Assembly (NCBI GenBank): GCA_945981915.1
Contig: CAMFRJ010000030.1
Span: forward strand, 1-9,263
DNA from: an uncultured Erysipelotrichaceae bacterium
Lineage (GTDB): Bacteria; Bacillota_I; Bacilli_A; Erysipelotrichales; Coprobacillaceae
Length of the DNA stretch: 9,263 bases
Direction: 5' to 3'
This document shows positions 1 through 6,304 of this stretch, piece by piece (the stretch's first letter is position 1; each line of letters starts with the position of its first letter). Made by a program: the position numbers and the translations under genes. The notes beneath the pieces were generated by a model. The model was not told the origin of the DNA. It saw only the letters and a program-made list of their open reading frames with translations, and made no database searches.

Positions 1-1593
1 ATTTATTATATGATGTATTTTTGGAGAGCAATCATATTGATAGACTTTATTGATAAAATCAGCTGTTGTTACTTCTTTAAGATAATAAGTTTGATAATAA
101 TCTTGCATCATCTGATAAAATATGTTTTCTTTCATAGCTTGTGATAATTCATATAATAAATAACTGCCTTGAGTATAAACATAATTCGAATAGTCATCTG
201 TTATCATGATTTTATGATCGAGTCCATCTGGTTTTTCATATTTGATGTATTGATGATATGGTTCATTGATATAATGTTGATTTTGTTTTTGTTTGATCAT
301 TTGTTGCAGTTTTTGTTGAAATTGTTCTTTTTGAATATCATCAATATCAATTTTTAATCTTTGCTTATCATCTTTGATAGCTTTTTGATAGACTTTGGAA
401 TTTAAAGGAAAAAGAATATCTTCAATGTATTCAGCAAATCCTTCATCAAGCCAAGGTTCATTATATTGATCATTTCCTAAAGCAATACAAAACCATTGAT
501 GAGAAACCTCATGGGCGACTGTTTGGGTAAGTGAACTGTATGATGTTTGATCAAGATGATTTAAGTTTTGAATATCAGGTAGACCTAAAAAAATCATTCC
601 TGAATATTCCATAGCACTATCATAATAGCAACTGACAATGTCTAATTGTTGATAGGGATATTGTCCAAAGTGTTGAGTATTAAATGCCATAGTTTCTTGA
701 GCACTATCTAAAATATATTGACTATAATCTTGCATATTGTCATATACAGGATAGTAGTGATTGATTTGACAATGATGAAAATTGATAGTTTCTTTTTTGA
801 GATGATTTGAAACAATCATAGCGATATTTCTGACTTGCTTCGCTTCGATATGATATAAATGATCTCCTTTATAAGTTTCATGGCCACTTGATACAAGAAT
901 ATAGCCATCAGGAATGGTCATATCAATAGAATAATTTGATATTTGATTGAAATCTGGTTCTGCATGGTCTATATATGGAGGATTATCCCATTGACCATTA
1001 ATAAATGGCGATAATTGTATAAAACAATAAGACAACTGATACATATATTGGTTGTTGATTTTTGTATAACCAAATCTATCTTTTCTTTTTGGTATATCGA
1101 TTTGATATTGAATGGATAATGTCATCGTTTTCTTTGGTGATAGTCTGTTATCTAATTGAATCTTTATAATAGATGCGATATCTTTTGACTTCATCTTATT
1201 TTTTATATTCGCTTTGTCCAAAACGCTTGGTGCACCAAATTCATGAAAACTTAATTGTTTTTTATTTTGATAGATAGATTGAATAGATTTTTTTCCAGTG
1301 ATAGCACAAGCATAATTTCTTAGATAAAGAGACGATATCTTTTGTTTTGTCTGATTTGTTATCGTAAGATTAACTGTTCCATAGAGTTGATGAGTTTTAC
1401 TATCAAGATGTAGTGTCATTTCATAATGATCAGCTTTGATAGTTTCACTATCATTGTTTTTTATATCGTGATTGATGATATTGCTTCTAGATTGAACAAA
1501 GCACTGGTAACAGGTGAAGAAAAAGATCACAAATCCAATCATTAATATGATAAATAAGCGATAGGCAGGATGAAGATGTTTTATTTTTTTCAT
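1..1593 (-). CDS. Membrane-anchored M1-family zinc metallopeptidase (aminopeptidase-like), C-terminal end cut by window
   Basis: Translation from the ATG at 1593-1591 stays open for 531 codons to the left edge, so the stop lies outside. An AAGGAG ribosome site sits 8 nt upstream (CTCCTT on the + strand, 1602-1607). Residues 13-33 form one hydrophobic segment after a basic start (MKKIKH), which suggests a signal anchor with the catalytic domain outside the cell. A poor lipobox argues against a lipoprotein. The gluzincin motif HEVSH is at 361-365, with the third zinc ligand E384 in WLDEGFAEY, exactly 18 residues after the second His: the M1 HEXXH-X18-E arrangement. The exopeptidase-type motif AMEYSG is at 327-332, and Y473 in YTQG is the likely catalytic Tyr. 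M1 enzymes remove N-terminal residues from peptides. The substrate here is unknown; peptide scavenging is a guess. It is transcribed divergently from the ABC-F gene. Family assignment is firm; cellular role is open. Confidence 0.9.
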   Translation of the reverse strand, partial: MKKIKHLHPAYRLFIILMIGFVIFFFTCYQCFVQSRSNIINHDIKNNDSETIKADHYEMTLHLDSKTHQLYGTVNLTITNQTKQKISSLYLRNYACAITGKKSIQSIYQNKKQLSFHEFGAPSVLDKANIKNKMKSKDIASIIKIQLDNRLSPKKTMTLSIQYQIDIPKRKDRFGYTKINNQYMYQLSYCFIQLSPFINGQWDNPPYIDHAEPDFNQISNYSIDMTIPDGYILVSSGHETYKGDHLYHIEAKQVRNIAMIVSNHLKKETINFHHCQINHYYPVYDNMQDYSQYILDSAQETMAFNTQHFGQYPYQQLDIVSCYYDSAMEYSGMIFLGLPDIQNLNHLDQTSYSSLTQTVAHEVSHQWFCIALGNDQYNEPWLDEGFAEYIEDILFPLNSKVYQKAIKDDKQRLKIDIDDIQKEQFQQKLQQMIKQKQNQHYINEPYHQYIKYEKPDGLDHKIMITDDYSNYVYTQGSYLLYELSQAMKENIFYQMMQDYYQTYYLKEVTTADFINKVYQYDCSPKIHHIIN

Positions 1594-1622
1594 AGTTGAT
1601 TCTCCTTTTTTTCTTTAAATTG

Positions 1623-1652
1623 ATTGTATCGAGAAAAGAATAAGATTGTTTT
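1623..1652 (-). promoter_or_regulatory. Weak candidate promoter for the M1 peptidase gene
   Basis: On the minus strand a TACAAT -10 element (ATTGTA on +, 1623-1628) lies 30 bp before the start codon, a sensible distance. With an 18-bp spacer the -35 position reads AAAACA (1647-1652), which matches TTGACA at only three bases, and there is no extended -10 TG. The -10 is believable; the -35 is not convincing. Confidence 0.3.
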
Positions 1653-1669
1653 AAATAATCATGAATGTT

Positions 1670-1687
1670 TTCTTAAAAAATTCTTAA
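1670..1687. repeat. Short direct repeat TTCTTAA, 11-bp period, in the divergent intergenic region
   Basis: TTCTTAA occurs at 1670-1676 and again at 1681-1687, separated by AAAA. The two copies are one helical turn apart, just upstream of the -35 of the ABC-F promoter. This could be an AT-rich UP-element or a regulator half-site pair, but in such AT-rich DNA it may be chance. Confidence 0.3.
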
Positions 1688-1697
1688 CTTTTCATAT

Positions 1698-1726
1698 TTG
1701 CCTTTCCTATTGTTTTATGGCATAAT
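1698..1726 (+). promoter_or_regulatory. Sigma-A-type promoter of the ABC-F gene, extended -10
   Basis: The -35 is TTGCCT (1698-1703), followed by a 17-bp spacer and a CATAAT -10 (1721-1726), with TGG directly before it forming an extended -10. Transcription would start near 1733, giving a leader of about 26 nt. That leaves no room for the long attenuator leader often seen before antibiotic-resistance ABC-F genes, which points to a housekeeping role (inference). Confidence 0.65.
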
Positions 1727-1758
1727 AGTGAAACGATTATGAAAAAGGAGAAATTACG

Positions 1759-3354
1759 ATGATATCAACACAAAATGTCTCTTTAAGATATGGAGATAGA
1801 GCTTTATTTGAAAATGTTTCAGTAAAGTTTACAGAAGGAAATTGTTATGGAATTATTGGAGCTAATGGTGCTGGAAAATCTACGTTTTTAAAAATATTAT
1901 CAGGGGAGATTGAGCCGAATAAAGGTGAAGTTATTATTGAACCTCATAAAAGATTATCTGTTTTAAAACAAGATCATTTTGCTTATGATGAAAACAAAGT
2001 TGTTGAAACTGTTATCATGGGTAATAAAAGATTATATGAAATCATGTTAGAAAAAGAAAAGTTATATGCAAAAGAAGATTTTAATGATGAAGATGGTATC
2101 CTTCTAGGAGAATTAGAAGGTGAATTTGCTGATATGGATGGTTGGAATGCTGAAGCTGATGCAGAAACTTTATTAAATGGTTTAGGTGTCACAAGTGAAT
2201 ATCATGATCTTTATATGAAAGATTTAGATGGAAATCAAAAAGTGAAAGTTTTATTAGCACAGGCTTTATTTGGTGATCCTGACATTTTATTATTGGATGA
2301 ACCGACTAACCATTTAGATTTAAAAAGTGTTCGTTGGTTAGAAAACTTCTTATTGAATTTCAAAAACACAGTTATTGTTGTTAGCCATGACCGTCATTTC
2401 TTAAATAAGGTATGTACACATATCGCTGATATTGATTATAGTCGTATCCAATTATATGTAGGAAATTATGATTTCTGGTATGAATATAGTCAGATGCAAT
2501 TGCAACAAGCAAAAGATCAAAATAAAAAAGCAGAGGCAAAGAAGAAAGAATTAGAAGAATTTATTGCGAGATTCTCAGCGAATGCTTCTAAAGCTAAACA
2601 GGCGACATCTCGAAAAAAATTGTTAGATAACTTAGAAATGGTTGATATGAAACCTTCTCTTAGAAGATATCCTTTTATTGGTTTTAAACCTGCAAGAGAA
2701 GTTGGAAATATTGTTTTAGATGTTGAAGGATTGACAAAGATTGTTGATGGAGTGAAGTTAATCAATAATGTTTCTTTTTCTATTCAACCTAAAGATAAGG
2801 TGGCATTTGTTGGAGATGATAAAGCCACAGAAGCTTTTTTTAAGATCGTTATGGGAGAAGACGATGATTATGAAGGTGAATTTAAATGGGGAATTACGAC
2901 ATCAAAATCTTATTTTCCAAAAGATAATTCTGCTTATTTTAATGATTGTGAATTAACACTTGTTGATTGGTTAAGACAATTTACAGATGGAAATGTTTAC
3001 GAACAGGATCTTAGAGGTTGGCTGGGAAGAATGTTATTTTCTGGAGAAGAAGCTTTGAAAAAAGCCAATGTTTTATCTGGTGGTGAAAAAGTAAGATGTA
3101 TGTTAGCAAAAATGATGATGGAAGATGCGAATGTTTTACTTTTTGATGAGCCAACTAATCATTTGGATTTGGAGTCTATCCAAGCGCTTAACCAAGGATT
3201 AATCGCGTTTAAAGAAAATATTTTATTTACATGTCATGATCATCAATTTGTACAAACGATTGCCAATAGAATTATTGAATTCAATAAAGATGGCGTGATT
3301 GATAGATTATCAACATATGATGAATATTTAGATTATAAAGATAGCATAGAATAA
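1759..3354 (+). CDS. ykpA: ABC-F family ATPase, YkpA/YbiT type (ribosome-associated translation factor family)
   Basis: This 531-residue protein has two ABC domains, no membrane segments and a charged linker, the layout of ABC-F proteins, which bind the ribosomal E-site region rather than transport. NBD1 has Walker A GANGAGKST (34-42), Walker B and D-loop DILLLDEPTNHLD (175-187) and switch His210. The linker (about 240-300) holds the ARFSANASKAKQATSR stretch (270-285) typical of the YbiT/YkpA branch. NBD2 has signature LSGGEK (439-444), Walker B ending DEPTNHLD (463-470) and His493. Two motifs are degenerate: the NBD1 signature reads LDGNQK (156-161), and the NBD2 Walker A region reads GDDKATEAF (352-360), lacking the Gly-Lys-Ser. 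These two would face each other in the closed form, so one ATP site looks intact and one impaired. The start follows AAAGGAG (1744-1750) with 8 nt spacing. It is monocistronic, with its own promoter and terminator. Family call is firm; the exact role in translation is not known from sequence. Confidence 0.93.
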   Translation: MISTQNVSLRYGDRALFENVSVKFTEGNCYGIIGANGAGKSTFLKILSGEIEPNKGEVIIEPHKRLSVLKQDHFAYDENKVVETVIMGNKRLYEIMLEKEKLYAKEDFNDEDGILLGELEGEFADMDGWNAEADAETLLNGLGVTSEYHDLYMKDLDGNQKVKVLLAQALFGDPDILLLDEPTNHLDLKSVRWLENFLLNFKNTVIVVSHDRHFLNKVCTHIADIDYSRIQLYVGNYDFWYEYSQMQLQQAKDQNKKAEAKKKELEEFIARFSANASKAKQATSRKKLLDNLEMVDMKPSLRRYPFIGFKPAREVGNIVLDVEGLTKIVDGVKLINNVSFSIQPKDKVAFVGDDKATEAFFKIVMGEDDDYEGEFKWGITTSKSYFPKDNSAYFNDCELTLVDWLRQFTDGNVYEQDLRGWLGRMLFSGEEALKKANVLSGGEKVRCMLAKMMMEDANVLLFDEPTNHLDLESIQALNQGLIAFKENILFTCHDHQFVQTIANRIIEFNKDGVIDRLSTYDEYLDYKDSIE

Positions 3355-3382
3355 AAAGGACTTGAAAATAGTCCTTTTTTTT
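3354..3382 (+). terminator. Rho-independent terminator of the ABC-F gene
   Basis: The hairpin AAAAGGAC (3354-3361) / GTCCTTTT (3371-3378) has a 9-nt loop, and the T run continues to 3382 (eight Ts from 3375). It begins on the last base of the stop codon. The G+C core is only four pairs, but the T tract is strong. Confidence 0.8.
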
Positions 3383-3420
3383 GAAGTATGATTCATATAC
3401 AAATAAGGGAAGGGAAATTT

Positions 3421-3548
3421 ATGAAAAATTATACTTCGTTGAAAGAATTATTATTCTTTCTGGATATAATATAATCATCTTTTATGAACTGAATAAGTCT
3501 TTTTTACGTGAATTAGATAAGAAAATTAAAGAAATTATGTTAAGATGA
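3421..3548 (+). pseudogene. Possible frameshifted small ORF of unknown function
   Basis: From the ATG at 3421, after an AAGGGAAGGGA purine stretch that could serve as a weak ribosome site, 17 codons run to a TAA at 3472-3474 (MKNYTSLKELLFF followed by LDII). In the -1 frame the reading continues from about 3462 as GYNIIIFYELNKSFLRELD and on through a Lys-rich end to a TGA at 3546-3548. A single missing base near 3460 would join the two parts into one protein of about 42 residues. The joined product would be hydrophobic and aromatic in the middle, with a charged, helix-like C-terminus. The site is not a canonical slippery heptamer, so a broken gene or a sequence error is more likely than programmed frameshifting. 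I do not recognise a family. The ORF ends 10 bp before the dapF promoter, so it fills most of an otherwise empty gap (3383-3558). It could also be chance. Confidence 0.3.
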
Positions 3549-3558
3549 GTTTTTTACA

Positions 3559-3587
3559 TTGAAAATAAATTATTGTTTTGGTAAAAT
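3559..3587 (+). promoter_or_regulatory. Strong sigma-A-type promoter of the dap operon, extended -10
   Basis: The -35 is TTGAAA (3559-3564, five of six consensus bases), followed by a 17-bp spacer and a TAAAAT -10 (3582-3587), with TGG immediately before it. The predicted start near 3594 leaves a leader of only about 20 nt before dapF. There is therefore no space for a lysine riboswitch or other leader control downstream of this promoter. Confidence 0.75.
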
Positions 3588-3613
3588 TTTGTAAACAATG
3601 AGGAGGGATATCA

Positions 3614-4453
3614 ATGGAGCTACATTTTACAAAAATGGAAGGTATTGGTAATGACTATATTTATATAGATGGAATACATCAACATGTTCCATTAGATAAA
3701 GAATTTATAACAAAGGTATCTGATCGTCATTTTGGAATAGGTGGAGATGGCATCATTGTCATTTTAGAATCTGAAAAGTATGATTTTAAAATGAGAATGT
3801 TTAATCTTGATGGTAGTGAAGGAATGATGTGTGGTAATGGTATACGTTGTTTTGCAAAATTTTGTTATGATCATCATTTAACAGATAAAAAAGTTCTCAA
3901 TATTGAAACAAAAGCAGGTTTGAGAATTGTTGAATTGATTTTTGATGGTGAAGATGTTATTGGTGCAAAAGTAGATATGCAAGAACCTATCATCCAATGT
4001 TCATTAATACCGGTGAAGTATGAAAAAGAAACGATGATCAATGAATCTGTTTATATTGGTCAAAAAGAATATCGCTTAACTGCTGTTTCAATGGGAAATC
4101 CTCATGTTGTAACATATGTTGATAGTCTTCATTTTGATATTGAAAAAATAGGAAAGATTTTTGAAAATCATTATATGTTTCCTCAATCTGTCAATACAGA
4201 ATTTGTGGAAGTGGTTAATGATCACTATTTAAAAATGAGAGTTTGGGAACGTGGTAGTGGTGAAACTATGGCATGTGGAACAGGAGCGTGTGCCGTTATG
4301 TATGCTAGCTATTTAAATGGATATTGTAAAGAAAAAGCAACAGTTGAATTGTTAGGTGGAAAATTGGAAATAGAGTTAAAGGATGGACATATTTTTATGA
4401 CTGGACCAGCAACAACTGTATTTGAAGGAGTAATCAAGATAGAGGGAGTGTAA
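3614..4453 (+). CDS. dapF: Diaminopimelate epimerase
   Basis: This enzyme converts LL-2,6-diaminopimelate to meso-diaminopimelate in the cytoplasm, the last step before meso-DAP enters peptidoglycan precursors or is decarboxylated to lysine. The 279-residue length is normal for the family. The N-terminal [11 protein letters not shown] (5-15) and the two catalytic Cys motifs are present: C73 in MCGNGIR (72-78) and C221 in ACGTGAC. These are the acid/base pair that works without a cofactor. The GSGET motif precedes the second Cys. The start is fixed by AGGAGG (3601-3606), 7 nt upstream. It is the first gene of the operon although its enzyme acts last. No motif is missing. I am very sure of this call. 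Confidence 0.97.
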   Translation: MELHFTKMEGIGNDYIYIDGIHQHVPLDKEFITKVSDRHFGIGGDGIIVILESEKYDFKMRMFNLDGSEGMMCGNGIRCFAKFCYDHHLTDKKVLNIETKAGLRIVELIFDGEDVIGAKVDMQEPIIQCSLIPVKYEKETMINESVYIGQKEYRLTAVSMGNPHVVTYVDSLHFDIEKIGKIFENHYMFPQSVNTEFVEVVNDHYLKMRVWERGSGETMACGTGACAVMYASYLNGYCKEKATVELLGGKLEIELKDGHIFMTGPATTVFEGVIKIEGV

Positions 4454-4455
4454 TT

Positions 4456-5160
4456 ATGTTAAAGAGTGCAGAAGAAATTATTAAATATATAGGTGAAGCA
4501 AAAAAACAGACACCTGTTAAAGTTTATCTAAAAGGTGAGAATTTGCCTGAAACTGAAGAATTTCATTTATTTGGTGATAGTCATTTTAAAATCGCTATCG
4601 GTGATGTTGAAGCAATCAGTGCTTATATGGAAGATAATAAAGAATTGATTCATGATTCTTATTTAGAACAAGATCGTAGAAATAGTGCTATTCCTTTATT
4701 AGATTTAAAAAACATTAATGCTAGAATTGAACCGGGATGTTTTATTAGAGAACATGTGAGTATTGGTGATAATGCAGTCATCATGATGGGTGCAGTCATT
4801 AATATTGGTGCGAAGATTGGCGAAGGATCAATGATTGATATGGGAGCTGTCTTAGGGGGACGTGCTGAAGTCGGAAAACGTTGCCATATTGGAGCGGGGG
4901 CCGTGTTAGCAGGTGTTATTGAACCACCTAGTGCAACACCGGTCATTGTAGAAGATGATGTTTTAATTGGCGCCAATGCAGTCGTTATTGAAGGGGTTCA
5001 TATCGGTCAAGGGGCTGTCGTAGGAGCAGGAAGTATTGTGACTCATGATGTTCCTGCTGGTGCAGTTGTTGTTGGTAATCCAGCAAGAATTGTTAAGGAA
5101 CAAAAAGATGAGAAAACAATTGATAAAACACAATTGATGGATGATTTGCGTCAATTATAG
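4456..5160 (+). CDS. dapH: 2,3,4,5-tetrahydropyridine-2,6-dicarboxylate N-acetyltransferase
   Basis: DapH transfers acetyl from acetyl-CoA to tetrahydrodipicolinate, giving N-acetyl-2-amino-6-oxopimelate, the first committed step of the acetylated DAP branch (as opposed to the succinylated DapD branch). The 234-residue protein has the small N-terminal DapH domain (about 1-83), which includes [10 protein letters not shown] and the conserved [13 protein letters not shown] segment (74-86). A left-handed beta-helix of hexapeptide repeats follows (about 87-215), with [16 protein letters not shown] and the IEPPSATPV loop typical of DapH. The C-terminus ends LRQL, as I recall for Bacillus DapH. Such enzymes work as trimers with the active site between subunits. 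The gene starts 2 bp after the dapF stop; its SD AGGGAG (4443-4448) lies inside the end of dapF, so the two are probably translationally linked. The neighbouring deacetylase DapL supports the acetyl rather than succinyl assignment. Confidence 0.96.
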   Translation: MLKSAEEIIKYIGEAKKQTPVKVYLKGENLPETEEFHLFGDSHFKIAIGDVEAISAYMEDNKELIHDSYLEQDRRNSAIPLLDLKNINARIEPGCFIREHVSIGDNAVIMMGAVINIGAKIGEGSMIDMGAVLGGRAEVGKRCHIGAGAVLAGVIEPPSATPVIVEDDVLIGANAVVIEGVHIGQGAVVGAGSIVTHDVPAGAVVVGNPARIVKEQKDEKTIDKTQLMDDLRQL

Positions 5161-5168
5161 GAGCAATT

Positions 5169-6302
5169 ATGAATAACGATTTATTAGAGAAAATCATAAC
5201 ATGGCGTAGACATTTGCATCAGATTCCGGAAATTGGTTTTCAAGAATACCAAACATCACAGTATTTATTTCAGGAATTAGAAAAGATGGGATATCATCCT
5301 TCTTTTGTGACGAAAACTGGTATTGTTGTTTATTTGGATTTTCAACAAGATAAGACACTCGCATTTCGAAGTGATATAGATGCTCTAGAAATTGAAGAGG
5401 CTAATGAAGAAGATTTCGTCAGTCAACATCAAGGTTTAATGCATGCTTGTGGCCATGATGGTCATATGGCTGCTCTTTTAGGGTTGGCTTATCGTTTAAA
5501 AGATGTCAAGGATTTAAAGCATAATATCTTATTAATCTTTCAGCCAGGTGAAGAAATATCAAATGGTTCAAAAATAATGATTGATACAGGTATTTTTGAA
5601 CAGTATAATGTTAAAGGGATATTTGGTTTACATATGTTTCCAGATGTTGCTGAAGGGAAGATTGCGTGTCGTCAAGGACCATTGATGGCTCAAAGTGGTG
5701 AATTGGATGTGACAATCCATGGCAAAAGTGCACATGCCGGAAAGTATCATGAAGGTATTGATACAATTATTATTGCAAGTGAATTGATTAGTTTGTATCA
5801 AAGTATACTTTCGCGAATTATTTCACCAATGGAAAGTGCAGTGATTCATGTAGGAACGATAGCAGGTGGAACGGTCAGAAATATTGTTGCTGATACAACA
5901 TCTTTTCATGGGACTGTACGAACTTATAGTGAAAGTGTCTTTCAAAGGATCGTTGAAGCAATGCAAGGATTCAATGAAGCAATGGAGAAAGCTTATGGTT
6001 GTCAAATTGATTTTTCTTGTCAATCATTTAATCCACCTGTTATTAATGACAAAAATTTATACCAACAATTAAAGATTGCAGCAGCTGATCATTTTGAAGA
6101 ATTAGAAGAACCGGTTATGTTAGCTGAAGATTTTTCTCATTATCAAAAAGTTGTACCAGGTGTTTTCTTCTTTGTTGGGACAAGGTGTCAGCAATATGAT
6201 AATGGATTACATACACCAACATTTCAATTTCATGAAAATGTTTTATTAAAGGCAGTAGATGTATATTATCGATTGGCTTTAAATACAGAATTGGGGGACT
6301 AA
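5169..6302 (+). CDS. dapL: N-acetyl-LL-diaminopimelate deacetylase (M20 amidohydrolase family)
   Basis: This enzyme hydrolyses N-acetyl-LL-diaminopimelate to LL-DAP and acetate. At 377 residues it is the usual length for the M20D-type amidohydrolases, which include N-acyl amino acid deacetylases. Metal-site motifs are complete: HACGHDGH (92-99, ligands C94 and H96), QPGEE (125-129, general base E128 and ligand E129), H155 in GLHMFP and H348 in LHTPTFQFHE. A lid or dimerisation domain lies between about 170 and 290 and includes HGKSAHAGKYHEG. On sequence alone it could be an amidohydrolase for another N-acyl amino acid. Placement directly after dapH, in the same order as the B. subtilis dapH-dapL pair, settles the substrate with good confidence. 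The SD AGGAG (5159-5163) overlaps the TAG stop of dapH (5158-5160) and lies 5 nt before this ATG, suggesting coupled translation. Confidence 0.93.
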   Translation: MNNDLLEKIITWRRHLHQIPEIGFQEYQTSQYLFQELEKMGYHPSFVTKTGIVVYLDFQQDKTLAFRSDIDALEIEEANEEDFVSQHQGLMHACGHDGHMAALLGLAYRLKDVKDLKHNILLIFQPGEEISNGSKIMIDTGIFEQYNVKGIFGLHMFPDVAEGKIACRQGPLMAQSGELDVTIHGKSAHAGKYHEGIDTIIIASELISLYQSILSRIISPMESAVIHVGTIAGGTVRNIVADTTSFHGTVRTYSESVFQRIVEAMQGFNEAMEKAYGCQIDFSCQSFNPPVINDKNLYQQLKIAAADHFEELEEPVMLAEDFSHYQKVVPGVFFFVGTRCQQYDNGLHTPTFQFHENVLLKAVDVYYRLALNTELGD

Positions 6303-6304
6303 AA

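Noticed and set aside
169..357. Plus-strand ORF of 62 codons rich in Ile, Phe and Leu
   Set aside because: It lies antisense, codon-in-register, to the well-supported M1 peptidase gene. Its hydrophobic look comes from reading the complement of AT-rich codons, and it has no ribosome site.
2768..2956. Plus-strand 62-codon ORF within the ABC-F gene
   Set aside because: It is an alternative frame of a gene with clear NBD2 motifs and has no independent start signals.
3373..3386. The 14-mer CCTTTTTTTTGAAG is present after both terminators (3373-3386 and 7496-7509)
   Set aside because: Most of it is the terminator T run after CC. The shared GAAG is easily chance in AT-rich DNA, and the surrounding sequence does not match.
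3454..3464. Programmed -1 frameshift site in the small ORF
   Set aside because: The junction (TTC TTT CTG GA) does not form an X XXY YYZ slippery heptamer, and I see no stimulatory SD or hairpin, so gene decay or a sequence error is the simpler reading.
3383..3613. Possible lysine riboswitch (L-box) before dapF
   Set aside because: I saw no AGAGGNGC-type core or long-range paired elements, and the predicted promoter leaves only about a 20-nt leader.
4659..4976. Minus-strand ORF of 105 codons inside dapH
   Set aside because: It is a shadow of the hexapeptide-repeat region, whose Gly/Ala/Ile codons give few stops on the opposite strand. It has no SD site and no recognisable domain.
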